From Triplophysa rosa (taxonomy: Eukaryota; Chordata; Actinopteri; Cypriniformes; Nemacheilidae): a stretch of 64,000 nucleotides of DNA. The position numbers were made by a program, and so were the translations under genes. This document shows positions 25,901-37,687 of the stretch, in pieces. The stretch lies in the NCBI RefSeq assembly GCF_024868665.1, contig NC_079906.1:9177767-9241766 (forward strand). The letters run 5' to 3'. Each line of letters starts with the position of its first letter. The first letter of the stretch is position 1. The notes below the pieces were generated by a model. It was not told where the DNA came from, ran no database searches, and was given only the letters and a program-made list of their open reading frames with translations.

Positions 25901-28900
25901 GTTTTATAATATTAGTGTAATATCTTACATTAAACAGTCTTACATATTATAGAATGTAATATTAAAGTATTAAAAGTACCAAAAAAGCCGCAAATCAAAA
26001 AAAGAATGGATTTCTTGATATCAAAGATCACCTGATCTCAGCCTGTTGAAGTAGTGTAAGTGCTGTTACCGTTGCGCTCGCAGCTGAGAGTTGAGCTGAC
26101 AGGTCTCCTCGTGTTCTTCTCCCAGCTCGTAGAGTTTGTCTTGGGTTTGACTCAGTCTCAGTGTGGCTGTGTTCAGCTCCTCTCCTCTCAATTTCAGCTC
26201 TTTCTCTCTCTGACTCAGCTGTTCTTCTCTTCTCAGCAACTGAAAGAACATAACAGGTTAGGCATGGCATGAGGGCAAGTAAATAACATTATTATAATTT
26301 TGGGGTGTACTGTTCCTTTAAGGTTCACTGTGCTGACCATGTGTTTGACTTTAGCCAGTTCCTGCTGCTGAAAGACCTCCAGCTCATCCAGGTCATCTCT
26401 CTTTTGGAACAGACTTATGCTCTGCTCGGTCATTTCTTCAAGTCGAGCAGCCAACGAAGCCTTGTCCTGTTAAAGAGGCAAACTAAATCACTTTGGGTTC
26501 CAAACTGCATAGCAAGGATTTAAAAAAAAGTTTCCCCCTTAAGAAATTTAAAGTGATGGTTCGCCCCCCAAAATTCTGTCATCATTTACTCACCCTCTTG
26601 TCATTTCAACCCTGCATGACTTTCTTTCTTCTGCAGAACACAAAAGAAGATACTTTGAAGAATGTTGTTAACCGGCCCCCATTCACTTGCATTGGTTTTA
26701 TGTCCGTACAATATAAGTGAACGGGGGCCAGTGCTGTTCGGTTACCAACTTTCTTCAAAATATCTTCTTTTGTGTTCTGCAGAAGAAAGAAAGTCATGCA
26801 GGGTTGAAATGACAAGAGGGTGAGTAAATGATGACAGAATTTTCATTTTTGGGTGAACTATCACTGACTCTCAGACCATCCCCTGTGAAGACTGAACCTA
26901 CAACCTTTAAGACACAAGCTTAAATCTTTAGCCACCATTTTCACCTGCTCCAATAAAGCGGTCTTTTCCATCCACTCCTGGTCTTTCTTCTCTAATGCTA
27001 AGGCCATGCCCTCTGCCATCTTGGCTCTGTTAGCCTGGAAAGCTTCATTCTGGTCCTGAAGTTTCCGCATGGATGCTGAGCAAAGAGAAAAACCAAGATG
27101 TGTTTTGTTTAATCACAGTTACAGCTCTTATTTGTCCCTTAAAGAAACATTCCAAGTTATATTCAGCCTGATGTGTGTAGAATACACCCATAGCGTGCTG
27201 TCCATTGCTATACAAATTTATTTGAACACCCTCAGTGTGTAAAACAGACAGCCAATGTGTTCACACTTAAAGGGATAGTTCACACAAAAATGATCATTTA
27301 CTCGCCTTCGAGAGTGATTTCTTTGTTCTTATGAACACAGAGAAAGATATTTGAAAGAATGCTTATAACCAAACAGATCTTGCCCCCCATTGACTCCCAT
27401 AGTAGGAAAAATTACTTTATCATTTTTTTTTTGTTCTGTTGAGCACAAAAGAAGACATTTTGAAGAATGTATGACAGCAAACAGTTTTGGGGCACTTTTG
27501 AGGGGGGGTCTGTCCGGTTATAAGCATTCTTCCAAATGTCTTTCTTTGTGTTCATCAGAACAAAGAAATTAATACAGATTTGGAACAACTCGAAGGTGAG
27601 TAAATGACAGAATTATCATTTTTGGGTGAAGTATCCCTTTAATACCACTACAATTGCTTTCACAATAATTTGGGTGAATCATCAGGATTATTTACATGTT
27701 TGTATATTACAAGTTTGTATTTTAGCTAAAGCACTGCATATAAATGTTTCAAAGTAACCCACAATATCCATAAACTATTAACTCCTAAAACAGCCTGACA
27801 CAAAAGCAGTTGGACAAGTGTTAGAACAAAGAGTCGAATTAGACAAATACTTATCAAATGTTGTTAGTGATGCATTTTAAAAAATAGTTCACCACAAAAT
27901 GAAAATTATGTCATTTATTTACTCTCAGTTTGATCTAAACCTGTATACATTTCTTTGTCATGATAAACACAAAAGACGACATTTTGAACAATGTGGAAAA
28001 CCAAACAGTTTTGGGTCACCATTGACTAGCATAATATATGTATTTTCCTACTATGGTAGTCAACAGTGTCCCAGAACTGTTTGGTTACACGTTTCCAAAT
28101 ATCTTTCTCTGCGTTCAGCAGAACAACTACATATATACATGTTTAGAACAACTTGAGGGTGAGTAAATGATGACTGAATCTTTATTTTAGGGTGAACTGT
28201 CCCTTATTATTATTGCTGAAAATATTGCTTGATTTTTAGGTATCCATGGTTGGAGAGCTGTAAGGCTGATTGTTAGTACATGCATTTATAGTAAATCCCA
28301 GCTCTCAATATTGGTTGTGTATATATAAATGGAATGTGTGTAATAGGATTGCGAAAGAGTCTTCGAGCGTCTTCTGAGAATTTGCCTTAGTGTACATCAC
28401 AAACCTAAACCAAACAAAATGTGTATGCAAATGCAGAATGCTGCAAAGAAATTCTGGAAAATGTTGTAAACTACAGCAATTATGGACTATGGCACCTTTA
28501 AAACCCTAAAGCCCAAAGTATAGTTCATTTTTACGCGTTCGTGAGGGTCAGTGTACAGTGCGCGTGACTCAAATTTCGTCATCAGAATAGTACACGCATA
28601 CTGCACAGCCTGAATTTTGTTATTCCATTTCTTGTAGTAACCACCAGGTGGCAACCGTGTCCTGGGAGCATCGATTCAAGGTAGTAGAAGAAAACCTGAC
28701 CACTGTAGGCCTGGAGAGGTATTGCAATATGTCGTAATGCGCATGCGTCAAAACCCGTGTGTACGCGTATGAGTCAAAAGCAGTATACTTTGCAAGGCTG
28801 TGCGTTCAGCTGTACGCGTACGCTAGCGAAGACATAAAAAAAGAAGTATGCCACAGGCTTAAGGCAACAATAACAGAGCTTGCAAACTGCAAAAAAGTAG

Positions 28901-31805
28901 TTAAAGGGGTAGTTCACCCAAAAACTATGTTTTCCTTCAATTACTTACGCTCATGTCATTCCAGACCTGTGTGTTCTTCCGCAGAACACATAAGATACTT
29001 TGAAGGACGCTGGTAACCAAACAACATTAACGCCCATTGTATGGACACAAAATCTTTTTTATTTGTGTTCCACAGAAGACAGTCATACACAGGTTTTTGA
29101 ACAACATGAGGATGAAAAAAAGTGACAACATTTTTATTTTTGGGTGAATCATGCCTTTAAGGGGGTTGTGGTATCCAACTAATAATCAAATGATCATTCA
29201 TTCTAACATTAAAGCACAAACAACACATTTTTCCTAATAAGAAACCAACCTTGAGAACATTTTTAAGCTCATCATGAATACCCAAACATTAGGTGTTTGT
29301 GTTTTTAATGTTAAAGCATCGGACAAACAAATGGGAAACACAGTGGAGGGCAGAAAGCTAAAAACAGGTGAAAATGGGAGGAAAAGAACGGTACGTACAA
29401 TCCTGATACTTCTCTAATGCAATCTCAAGCTTCTCCTTGGTCTTCTGCATTAGCCGAAGCTGCTCAGCGTAGTCTAGGGTTGGGAATGGGATACCAACAT
29501 ACACACACGGCCGGAGGAAGGCAGAGGATGGGGTACGGCGGGAGGAGGGACAAAAACAAGGAGGGGGAGAAAACAAAGGGATAAACATGATTGAGAAGAT
29601 AAACAAATGGAGGGGAAAAACAGAATGATTTTCTGAGATGAGAAAACCAGACTTGACTGAAGTGACCTTTGACCTAATCTATTATCTCTAATAATCATCT
29701 TATCTCGTTCTGTTCTCTTAGGGTTAAAGGAACTTTCTAGATCTGGCTGTGTAATCGCATAACACTGCTGGTTTAGATATCTATTATTTATGCTGAATTT
29801 CCAGACGCTAACAATAGTGTCATTTGCATTCATTTCTGACTTGCTTTGTGCTGAAATGTGGCAAATTTGTCCAATGCTGTGTGCTTTATACATGTGCACA
29901 GAGGTCAAATGTATAAAGCCTCAAGATGGCTGAATGCAGACTGTGGCAGGAAAGATGAATAAACACATTGTAGCTAAAGTCCTCTTTTCATTTCTCTTTC
30001 GTTGTGTATAATGCACGTGGCTATTTTATTGTATTGTGTGTGTGATACCTGAGAGTTTGGCCTCCAGCTTTCGTATATGATCGTTCCTGCGCTGGATCTG
30101 AGATGAGAAATCATCTCTGGAGCTGCTGCCGTCGGATGCCTGAGAGTGAAGATGAATACACACTCATCATAATCATATTACAAATCCTGATCGATATACA
30201 GAACAACGTAGAAAAATATCTTATATATAGTACAAATACAGTTGTTTAAGTTCAACAGCACAAATTAGAAACAGCAAATAATTTACTAGGAAAAACATCA
30301 ATTTCAATATTGCTTTGATTTAGACTTGTTACTGATATATCCTTGTCTTCCATCAAGCCCTTGTTTGGCCTTCTGTGACTTAAATTATTCACATCCAAGG
30401 ACAACCTGAACCTAACCCTGTGTGTGTTTGCTATTAATTGTAGACGAGTGTTTCAGGTTACACTGGTTTGTCTAAGCAAGTGATATTAACACTGGATTTA
30501 CATTCCACATGTTTCCCAAGAAGCAGCCAGCCCTCTAGTTCTACATTAGTACTACTACCGTAGGTTACTATGCAAACACACTTAAATACTACACAATCAC
30601 TTTCTCCAAAATGGTTACGGCAGTAAGCCATTAATTATGGTATATACACGTTTTAATTCTCAATACCGTGATTACATAAATTATATGATTTGAATATGAA
30701 TCGTTTTTGAAAAAAGACCATTTGACCATATCAAGCACTCCACAAAGCACCAATACAGATTAAAAAACTGAGAATGAAAGACACAACAATCACAACCCAG
30801 ATATCTATATTTTATCATATTTTTCCAAATATCTTTCTCTGCGTTCAGCAGAACAACTACATTTATACATGTTTAGAACAACTTGAGGGTGAGTAAATGA
30901 TGACTGAATCTTTATTTTAGGGTGAACATCCCTTTAACAAAATGAGCAATCTTAATCAGTATAACCCAGCGATTAATTTTATATGAAAGAAATAAAAGTG
31001 GAAAATATTGCTTCATTTTTAGGTATCCATGGGTAGAGAGCTGTAAGGTTGATTGTTAGTACATGCATCTATAGTAAATCCCAGCTCTCAACATTGGTTG
31101 TGTATATATAAATGGAATGTGTGTAATAGGATTGCGAAAGAGTCTTCGAGCGTCTTCTGAGAATTTGCCTTCGTGTACATCACAAACCTAAACCAAACAA
31201 AATGTGTATGCAAATGCAGAATGCTGCAAAGAAATTCTGGAAAATGTTGTAAACTACAGCAATTATGGTCTATGGCACCTTTAAAACCCTAAAGCCCAAA
31301 GTATAGTTACTTTTAACGCGTTCGCGAGGGTCAGCGTTCATCGTACAGTACACGAAAGCTCTTACCATGGAGCTTTCCTGTAGCTGTAGAGCAATAACAA
31401 CATCAAAGTCATGGGTTTGATCCCAGGGGATTGCACATACTTAGAAACAAATGTATAGGATAATGCAATGTGAGTCGCTTTGGATAAAAGCGTCTGCCAA
31501 ATGCATAAATGTAAATATATATATCAACACAGGCCATTCTGATCTCCCAACAAGAATAATTAATACTCTCTGTGGACCATCCACCTGCTACAGATATAAA
31601 AACATCAAAGGTATGCGAGTGTATTACAATGTTAGACTTGGAAATACAGACGGAGACAGAAGTTAAGAGGTGTACTCACAAAGTCATCCCCTGAATCTGC
31701 TCCCACTGAAGTGATGGATTCTTTGCTCATGGAGCGAGGGATGCGGCCGGCACGAGGGGCAGCGGCTGCTTCCTCTGCCAGCTTCTTCTTCAACTTTGCA
31801 AACAT
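16911..31805 (-). CDS. golga1: Golgin-97 (golgin A1), coiled-coil GRIP-domain tether
   Basis: Golgin-97 is recruited by Arl1 through its C-terminal GRIP domain to the trans-Golgi network, where its coiled coil captures vesicles. Coding exons in transcript order: 31805-31680, 30139-30049, 29473-29399, 27075-26945, 26466-26338, 26239-26070, 25264-25153, 24294-24199, 23946-23821, 23736-23641, 23192-23097, 23008-22913, 22689-~22540, 21965-21870, 21717-21628, 19713-19611, 18889-18729, 18584-18429, 18058-17999, 17910-17677, 17493-17407, 16988-16911. All phases join, giving about 852 aa (human 767). The N-terminus [12 protein letters not shown] and [18 protein letters not shown] match human. The middle is heptad coiled coil. 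The GRIP domain is [20 protein letters not shown] plus [20 protein letters not shown], ending with MSWFGSKP. The donor of the 22540 exon (AGT|GTTGTG) is weak and uncertain. Confidence 0.95.
19822..21611 (+). mobile_element. Tc1/mariner-like element in a golga1 intron
   Basis: The right end is complete, running to '…ttttggtcagtg' at 21611 followed by the target dinucleotide TA. The left end lacks the outermost roughly 30 bp and abuts an (ATA)n run at 19801-19818. Long terminal inverted repeats share 'catttttcatgagctgaac' and 'cacaaaaggcctatttctct'. The left side is unusual: 19822-20183 is an inverted copy of the element's own 3' end, including the last 130 bp or so of the transposase, joined at TGG to a normal left-end sequence that restarts at 20184. 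It is inserted in the intron between the 21628-21717 and 19611-19713 exons and so does not interrupt coding. Confidence 0.9.
20265..21296 (+). pseudogene. Dead Tc1/mariner transposase
   Basis: The N-terminal part shows the paired helix-turn-helix DNA-binding region ([20 protein letters not shown] … [18 protein letters not shown]). The C-terminal catalytic part shows MVWAGVCYG, the second acidic residue in [11 protein letters not shown] and the third in [14 protein letters not shown], and ends GGHTRY. It is inactive: a TGA stop follows RRRN (about 20664), and the stretch with the first catalytic Asp (about 20727-20772) is displaced by two compensating frameshifts. No ATG is present at the expected start. 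Known for this family: cut-and-paste DDE transposase acting at the terminal repeats. Confidence 0.88.
22182..22465. repeat. TTAA-flanked palindromic MITE
   Basis: Ends 'ttaaagtgatagttcaccc' and 'gggtgaactatcactttaa' are perfect inverses. It lies in a golga1 intron. Confidence 0.88.
23296..23460 (+). repeat. tRNA-derived SINE
   Basis: The head keeps a B-box-like 'ggttcgatcccaggg' (23357-23371), followed by the fish SINE tail 'gtaagtcgctttggataa' and 'taaatgtaaatg'. It lies in a golga1 intron. It is not a functional tRNA gene. Confidence 0.75.
26548..26864. repeat. TTAA-type palindromic MITE
   Basis: Starts 'ttaaagtgatggttcgccc' and ends 'gggtgaactatcact'. Inverted arms share 'ctttctttcttctgcagaac' and its complement. 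It lies in a golga1 intron. Confidence 0.85.
27267..27642. repeat. TTAA-flanked palindromic MITE
   Basis: Ends 'ttaaagggatagttcacac' and 'gggtgaagtatccctttaa'. It lies in a golga1 intron. Confidence 0.85.
27877..28206. repeat. TTAA-type palindromic MITE
   Basis: Degraded copy with 'aaaatagttcaccacaaaat' at the left and 'agggtgaactgtccctta' at the right. Its right half also appears as part of the duplicated block at 30815. Confidence 0.75.
28084..28555 (+). repeat. Duplicated block, copy 1 (golga1 intron)
   Basis: Nearly identical to 30817-31333 in the same orientation. It comprises the right half of a palindromic MITE, about 300 bp of otherwise single-copy sequence ('ggaatgtgtgtaataggatt', 'gagtcttcgagcgtcttctg') and the first bases of another MITE ('gcccaaagtatagtt'). 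Confidence 0.85.
28505..28865. repeat. MITE with 'gcccaaagtatagtt' end
   Basis: A compact block starting 'gcccaaagtatagttcat' and ending 'gaagtatgccacaggctt', rich in CpG-containing 'tacgcgtacg' motifs and with partly inverted ends. The family is not identified. Copy 2 of the duplicated block keeps only its first 50 bp or so. Confidence 0.55.
28901..29160. repeat. TTAA-flanked palindromic MITE
   Basis: Ends 'ttaaaggggtagttcaccc' and 'gggtgaatcatgcctttaa'. It lies in a golga1 intron. Confidence 0.8.
30817..31333 (+). repeat. Duplicated block, copy 2 (golga1 intron)
   Basis: Second copy of 28084-28555. The extra length comes from about 55 bp between the half-MITE and the shared single-copy section. 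It then runs into unrelated sequence and a SINE. The copies are more alike than the dispersed MITE copies are to one another, so a local duplication is likely. Confidence 0.85.
31355..31520 (+). repeat. tRNA-derived SINE
   Basis: Shows an A-box-like 'tggagctttcctgtagct', a B-box-like 'gggtttgatcccaggg' (31411-31426), then the tail 'gtgagtcgctttggataa' and 'gcgtctgccaaatgcata'. It lies in the golga1 intron just 3' of the start-codon exon. Confidence 0.75.
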
Positions 31806-32643
31806 CTCTGAAGTGTACTGCTTACGTATGAGTGTTTGAAGTAATGACCGTCTATCCTATTGTCTCCAGTATCACGAGAAGCTTTAAGGTCTTCATAATG
31901 GTTAATGGATTATGTCCACTGGATATGAAGATCACCCTCGGGTGTCACTGCATGCTGCCTTGATTCTACAGGGGATCAATCACAACATTCAGGAATAACT
32001 GCAAAGACTTCACTTGATTTCAAAGGTTACATACAACTGAACAGAATAGAAAGCAGTACTAGAAAGCTGCAAGTAATATCACTCTTCCTCCAAAAAAAGT
32101 CACTGACACAAACTTATATCTAGATATCTGGTAAGGTTATTATACTAGTCCTGTTTCTACATGAATATAGTTTTTTGTATTATACTATGCCGCCATATAA
32201 ACAAATATCACAAATAAAGTGCAACACATAAAAATAGTATTACAGGTATATGAATGCTCAACATAAGGGTCAGATGTGCCTTTAGCATATAGCTTAATTT
32301 TAAGAAAACCACAGGCCAAACAGTAAAATCAAATTCACAAACCAGCGGGTAAAACCACATCCTGATGTTTCAATCAACTAAATGGATAATGGGACTCAAT
32401 GTTTACGAGGTTTGACATGCTACACTATAGTAAGCAAACTAGCATCCGTGATCATAACATGTAGGCTTGATGCGAAAAGAATTCATCCATCACAAACTGA
32501 CAGTGCAAGAAAACATTTCTCTCAAACTGTCGAAAAAAACCCAGCACCAAAAAACGAGAAGCAATTTATAAACACAGCTAGCTAATGTTAGCATCTGTGC
32601 ATCTCCCTAACTACTCCAACGAAGCAGACAAACAGGAACCTAC

Positions 32644-32740
32644 CGCGACAACTCCATAAACGTTGACAGAACTGTTTTTTAAAGTATTGGGAATATAAAT
32701 TTACCATTGACGTTTCTTCGGGAATATCTTAAATATCGTT
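32644..32740 (-). other. golga1: Probable non-coding first exon of golga1
   Basis: A good minus-strand donor (GTAGGTTCC) follows '…gttgtcgcg' at 32644. The coding exon has an acceptor CAG at about 31818, so a leader exon here fits. The 5' limit is only estimated. The region upstream (32750-33000) would hold the promoter. Confidence 0.45.
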
Positions 32741-32999
32741 ACGTGTGTGCTCTTTCTGTCGGGCTAGTTTACAGCTAACTAATTTTACACGTAATCTACA
32801 GTCACCGGATTCCTGATGACGTTCCAGGAACAACCGGGCAGTAATAGTCGGTGCTGATTGGATGACTGCGAGTGGAGGGCGTGGCTACAGGTTGGCGTGA
32901 TTTTGTCACAGTAATGTAGCTTACGTCTGTTAATATGTGGTACAAAGCATTGTTCACTGCTTGCATAGATACATACTGTATAAGTAATGTAAATAAACA

Positions 33000-33696
33000 T
33001 ATTTACTTAAGTAACTAAACATAATGTATATTTTATTTGTCCATTAGTACTGTTGATGAATTCAGGAAAATTTGAATCGAGTTAACACATGTGCAACTAC
33101 CTCCACATTTAAATGCAGTGTTGAGCACAAATCACAGAGGTCACTTGAATCTTGTTTGACTGTTACAGGGACAGATGAGCACACTCGTTAAAATCACGAA
33201 GGTGGCGCCGGTGGTCCGCTGCGAGATGGCAGTAGGATGTGGGGTTCAACGCCTGTAGATACAGGATCATTTGTTACAACAATAAATTGAAATAAAGCTT
33301 TTGATTTGTGTGATGTTTACTTGTATATGCATTAATAATAATTAAATTAATTTATTTTCTTACATCAAATCAAAGTATTTTTATTCATGTTTATACTATA
33401 GTTTTCTGTAAATAAAACATATGACATTACTTCATGCATCATGTCATTGCTTCACTGAAAACGTATCCATTCACCCTTTTTGTAGTCTGTATTAATGCAT
33501 AGATGGCATATGGAAATACAATTAAATTTAGTAGCCTATTTTAATACAATATATCATTTGGTCAGCACTTATCAATAATATTGTGCACAAGTGTAGGTGT
33601 GGGCTAGAAATGCATTTCTAGGGTACATTTAATTTATAAGCAATAATACTTATATTCCTTGACAATAAAATCAGCAGTGCTCTCCTAAGGCGAGAC
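33000..33696. other. Upstream of golga1, no gene assigned
   Basis: AT-rich. A 27-codon frame at 33174-33257 is followed by AATAAA near 33282 but has no recognisable product. Nothing else stands out. Confidence 0.4.
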
Positions 33697-35382
33697 CCAG
33701 CTAACAATTTTTGGTTCCCAGAACGTTCCCCTAACGTTAGTTTTTGGTTACCAGAACGTTCCCCTAACGTTAGTTTTTGGTTCCCAGAACGTTATTTTAT
33801 AAGGTTCGTTTTTGGTTCTCCAGGAAAGTTTTCTTTACGTTAATAGAACGTTAGTTTCTGGTTCCCATAACGTTCTGGGAACCAAAAACTAACGTTAGGG
33901 GAACGTTACCCTAACGTTATAGAAACCATGAAACTAACGTTTATTTCCGTAAAGATAACCAAAAACAAACCTTAAAAAAACTTTCTGGGAACCAGAAACT
34001 AACGTTATGGGAACGTTCCCAGAACGTTAGCCTAAAATATTTTTCTCGGTCCATTTACACGTCAGTAATGAATACATCCATGCTGTGTTTTTATCCATCG
34101 CAATCTAATCTAATTAAAATAAGTAAACTGCATCATCCCACACAATATGGAGGATGAAATCAATGCATTAGATTATTCTTTTAGCCTAATAATTCCTTTT
34201 TCATCACTAAAGTAGCCTAATTTTCGATTTAAACAGCACAGTATATCATTTCTAACAAAACCACACTGTGTGTAGGCCTACCTCAACATCAGACATTATA
34301 GATATCGAAATAAAATAACCAATGACTTCAACACAATATTTAAAGCAGATTTTTATTGACAGAAGAATAAACATTGAATTATCTTCAGGCTAACAATATT
34401 ATTGTCTCACCACAGAAGTATAGCGCGGCTCCGTCTTTAGATTTAACAATCAAAAGCCCTGAGTTTCAGTCCTTTCATCATGGTCTGTTGATTTAGATGT
34501 GTCAAATCAATCGAAAATCACGAAAATATAAGTTTACTCTCAAATCTGTACGGTTTTAAATAAAAAATTAAAATAAATAAACCGCTAAACTAATGTGTTA
34601 GTGGGTGAGGTAAAACGAAATGACCGTTAATTTTTAAATGACGGAAGTGCGCGACGGAGCGGAGAATGCACGTGCTCGAGCGCGCACACATACAGTAACA
34701 GACAACCACACTAAAGAAATACACATATATGATTGCATTTTCATTTAGCTTAACTAGTTTATTATTTTCAGCCATTAAAAGGCACATTTATTAATTTCAT
34801 TTGGTCAGTATAACATGTGTTAATGTGATCTTATAATTTATGTATTTCACGTCACTGACGTTTACCAGTTTTGACTATTTTTACCATAAAAAATAGCCAA
34901 AAATAATCATCAGGGAACGTTACTTTCTGGTTATTTTCTGGTTGCAAAAAAATAAACAATAAATAACCATCAGAGAACGTTATTTTCTGGTTGCAAAAGA
35001 ATAACCAGAAAATAACCATCAGGGAACGTTACTTTCTGGTTATTTTCTGGTTGCAAAAAATAACCAATAAATAACCATCAGAGAACGTTATTTTCTGGTT
35101 GCAAAAAAATAACCAGAAAATAACCATCAGAGAACGTTATTTTCTGGTTATTTTCTGGTTGCAAAAAATAACCAGAAAATAACCATCAGAGAACGTTATT
35201 TTCTGGTTATTTTCTGGTTATTTAAAACAAACCAGCCTGCAACGTTCTGGGAACGTTATTTTCTGGTTGCAAAAAAATAAAACCTGAAAAGAACGTTCTT
35301 AGAACGTTATTTTTTGGTTCCCAAAAAAATAACCAAAAGGGAACCAAAAACTAACGTTAGGGGAACGTTCTGTGTTTGCTGG
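33697..35382. mobile_element. Non-autonomous element made of AACGTT-motif arrays
   Basis: Both ends read CCAGC-AAC… inward ('ccagctaacaattttt' on the left; 'ccagcaaacacagaacg' as the inverse of the right end). Each end is followed by arrays of 'ggttcccagaacgtt' and 'cccctaacgttagtttttgg'. The left array spans about 33710-34040 and is itself palindromic. The right array spans about 34910-35370, with 55-75 bp units of the type 'aaccatcagagaacgtt' and 'attttctggttgcaaaa'. I count about two dozen AACGTT palindromes. The 34045-34905 core has no coding capacity. No target-site duplication was identified. Class unknown; a DNA transposon is the best guess. Confidence 0.7.
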
Positions 35383-36847
35383 ATCGAGCAGCTGACCGAC
35401 GTCTCCTTTGTGAAGGCATTACAAACATGTTGCAAATGCTGGGAAAACTCATGGAAGCTAAAGTTAGCATTACTGATGTTAATGTGCCTGTCTCTCATAA
35501 CTTAAGTTGTTGCGCTTGTTATTACGTCGCATACTTAATCTCTGGCCCGTGTACACTACAGTACAGTAGGTGGCGGACATGCACCACAAACGTAATTTGC
35601 TCCCCGCCATTAAAAAGGAAAAGAAGACCATCAATATGGCAGACAACGGCCGATCGTATTCATACTACACCCATTCAGGGAAAACAGTACGTACCCATTT
35701 AGCCCCTTTGAGTACTGAAATTGAGTACCTACTCATTGAGTATGCAATTTCGGACTCAGCCATTGACTTTTGGCACTGAGGGGGCGGGACACTGCGATTT
35801 TGTGATGATGTGGGAAAAGTCGATCTTGAAGTTCAAAAAATCTCTCAGACAAAGAAGGTTCAGGTGTCAAGGAGTTAACTTTATTTGATCAGGCCAAACA
35901 AAGTGAGATGTCCCCAGTCATCTGAAAACTTGGTGTTTTCCAGTCTACAGTTATAGTGAAACTTAGGAAAGGAGGTCCTTTCCTAAACCAATCAGGTAAA
36001 TTCCCTTTATCTCTTATTTTTATTATCCAATCGTTCTCGTCTACCACTATTATTTTCTAGGCAACAAGGTTTGTATCTAATGGTGGAATGTTGACTTTTA
36101 CTTGGTTTTTAACAAATACGTTTTCCTGTTGGTACCAGTTTTCAGGCCTCAAAGTGAACAACATGTTCGACCTTCTGAACTTTATCTAGGTCAGGCCTCA
36201 AAGATATCACTGGATTTTGTATTGCTGAAATCTGTTCTATACTTGGTTAAAATACTTAAAAATATACTTATGTGATCAAACAACACTCAATCAATACTTA
36301 AGTATACTGATTATATCATTAAATCATCTTCATATATTCACTTGTAACACTCAATCATTGGTCTGATTATTAACACATCTATGGAAATATCATTCCTATG
36401 AATACTTATTATAACTGGGGTGTACAACAGAGCCCAAAGTAACATAAAACACAAAAATACAACACAAATGTCATGAATTATTCACAATAGTGACCACAAA
36501 TGCCATTGGCCCTGCTCCTTTCTGGAACTCCCGTTGTGATTGGCTGTTGCTGCCGCCCTCAAGTCGATGACAGGAAATTGGGAAAAATAGGATCTAAGGA
36601 ATTAACATTAAGTAATATTTTATATAGGTTCGAATCTGGCTGTGGTTGTGTTCAGTGCTTGGGTGTAAATTGTGCGCTTCGAGTTTGTTTTAACCTATTC
36701 TTCTCGACCTGTCCCTTTTTAATCACAGATTTTCTTTTTTTACTCTTGTTGCTCTGCGCCAAAATTGTTCCGCGTTGCGCTTACGGCGCCTTGTGGGCTT
36801 GGCCCCCGTATTACTGCTTGCAGCTATATTTTTATATTACTATTGTA
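35383..36847. other. No recognisable gene
   Basis: Several frames of 60-130 codons are present (for example 36500-36889, hydrophobic and Cys-rich) but none has a known domain or splice context. The stretch at 35650-35760 with 'cagggaaaacagtacgtacc' looks like a MITE remnant. Confidence 0.4.
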
Positions 36848-37687
36848 CAGTATCTCACAGAAGTGAGTACACCCCTTACATTTTTGTAAATATTTTATAA
36901 TAAATTTTCATGTGACAACACTGAAGAAATGACACTTTGCTACAATGTAAAGTAGTGAGTGTACAGCTTGTATAACAGTGTAAATTTGCTGTCCCCTCAA
37001 AACAACTCAACACACAGCCATTAATGTCTAAACCGCTGACAACAAAAGTGAGTACACCCCTAAGTGAAAATGTCCAAATGGGCCCAATTAGCCATTTTCC
37101 CTCCCCGGTGTCATGTGATTAGTTAGTGTTACAAGGTCTCAGGTGTGAAGGGGGAACAGGTATGTTAAATATGGTGTTATCGCTCTCACTCTCTCCTACT
37201 GGTCACTGGAAGTTCAACATGGCACCTCAAGCAAAGAACTCTCTGAGGATCTGAAAAAAAATTGTTGCTCTACATAGATGGCCTAGGCTATAAGAAGATT
37301 GCCAAGACCCTGAAACTGAGCTAAAGCAAGGTGGCCAAGACCATACAGCGGTGTAACAGGACAGGTTCCACTCAGAACAGGCCTTGCCATGGTAGACCAA
37401 AGAAGTTGAGTGCACATGCTCACTGTCATATCCAGAGGTTGTCTTTGGGAAATAGATGTATGAGTGCTGCCAGCATTGCTGCAAAGGGTTAAAGGGGTGG
37501 GGGGTCAGCCTGTCAGTGCTCAGACCATACGCCGCACACTGCATCAAATTGGTCTGCATGGCTGTCGTCCCAGAAGGAAGCCTCTTCTAAAGATGATGCA
37601 CAAGAAAGCCTGCAAACAGTTTGCTGAAGACAAGCAGACTAAGGACGTGGATTACTGGAACCATGTCCTGTGGTCTAATGAGACCAA
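36848..37687 (+). mobile_element. Truncated Tc1-like transposon (left part)
   Basis: Starts after a TA at 36846-36847. Two direct repeats, 'agtgagtacacccct', lie at about 36861 and 37047, an IR/DR-type terminal repeat. The transposase starts at ATG 37219 (MAPQAKNSLRI, then a stop) and is riddled with stops and frameshifts. Recognisable stretches include AQTIRRTLHQIGLHGCRPRR and DYWNHVLWSN, where the expected first catalytic Asp reads Asn. It stops abruptly at about 37687; the rest of the catalytic domain and the right end are missing. Confidence 0.85.

Noticed and set aside
29474..29908. 144-codon minus-strand frame upstream of a golga1 exon
   Set aside because: It is intron sequence; only 29399-29473 fits the golgin-97 protein and splice sites.
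33174..33257. 27-codon frame MSTLVKITKVAP… followed by AATAAA
   Set aside because: No homologue recognised, no upstream exon found; could be a non-coding RNA end or chance.
36500..36889. 129-codon frame, Cys-rich and hydrophobic
   Set aside because: No domain, no splice context, lies next to a transposon; its start is in low-complexity sequence.
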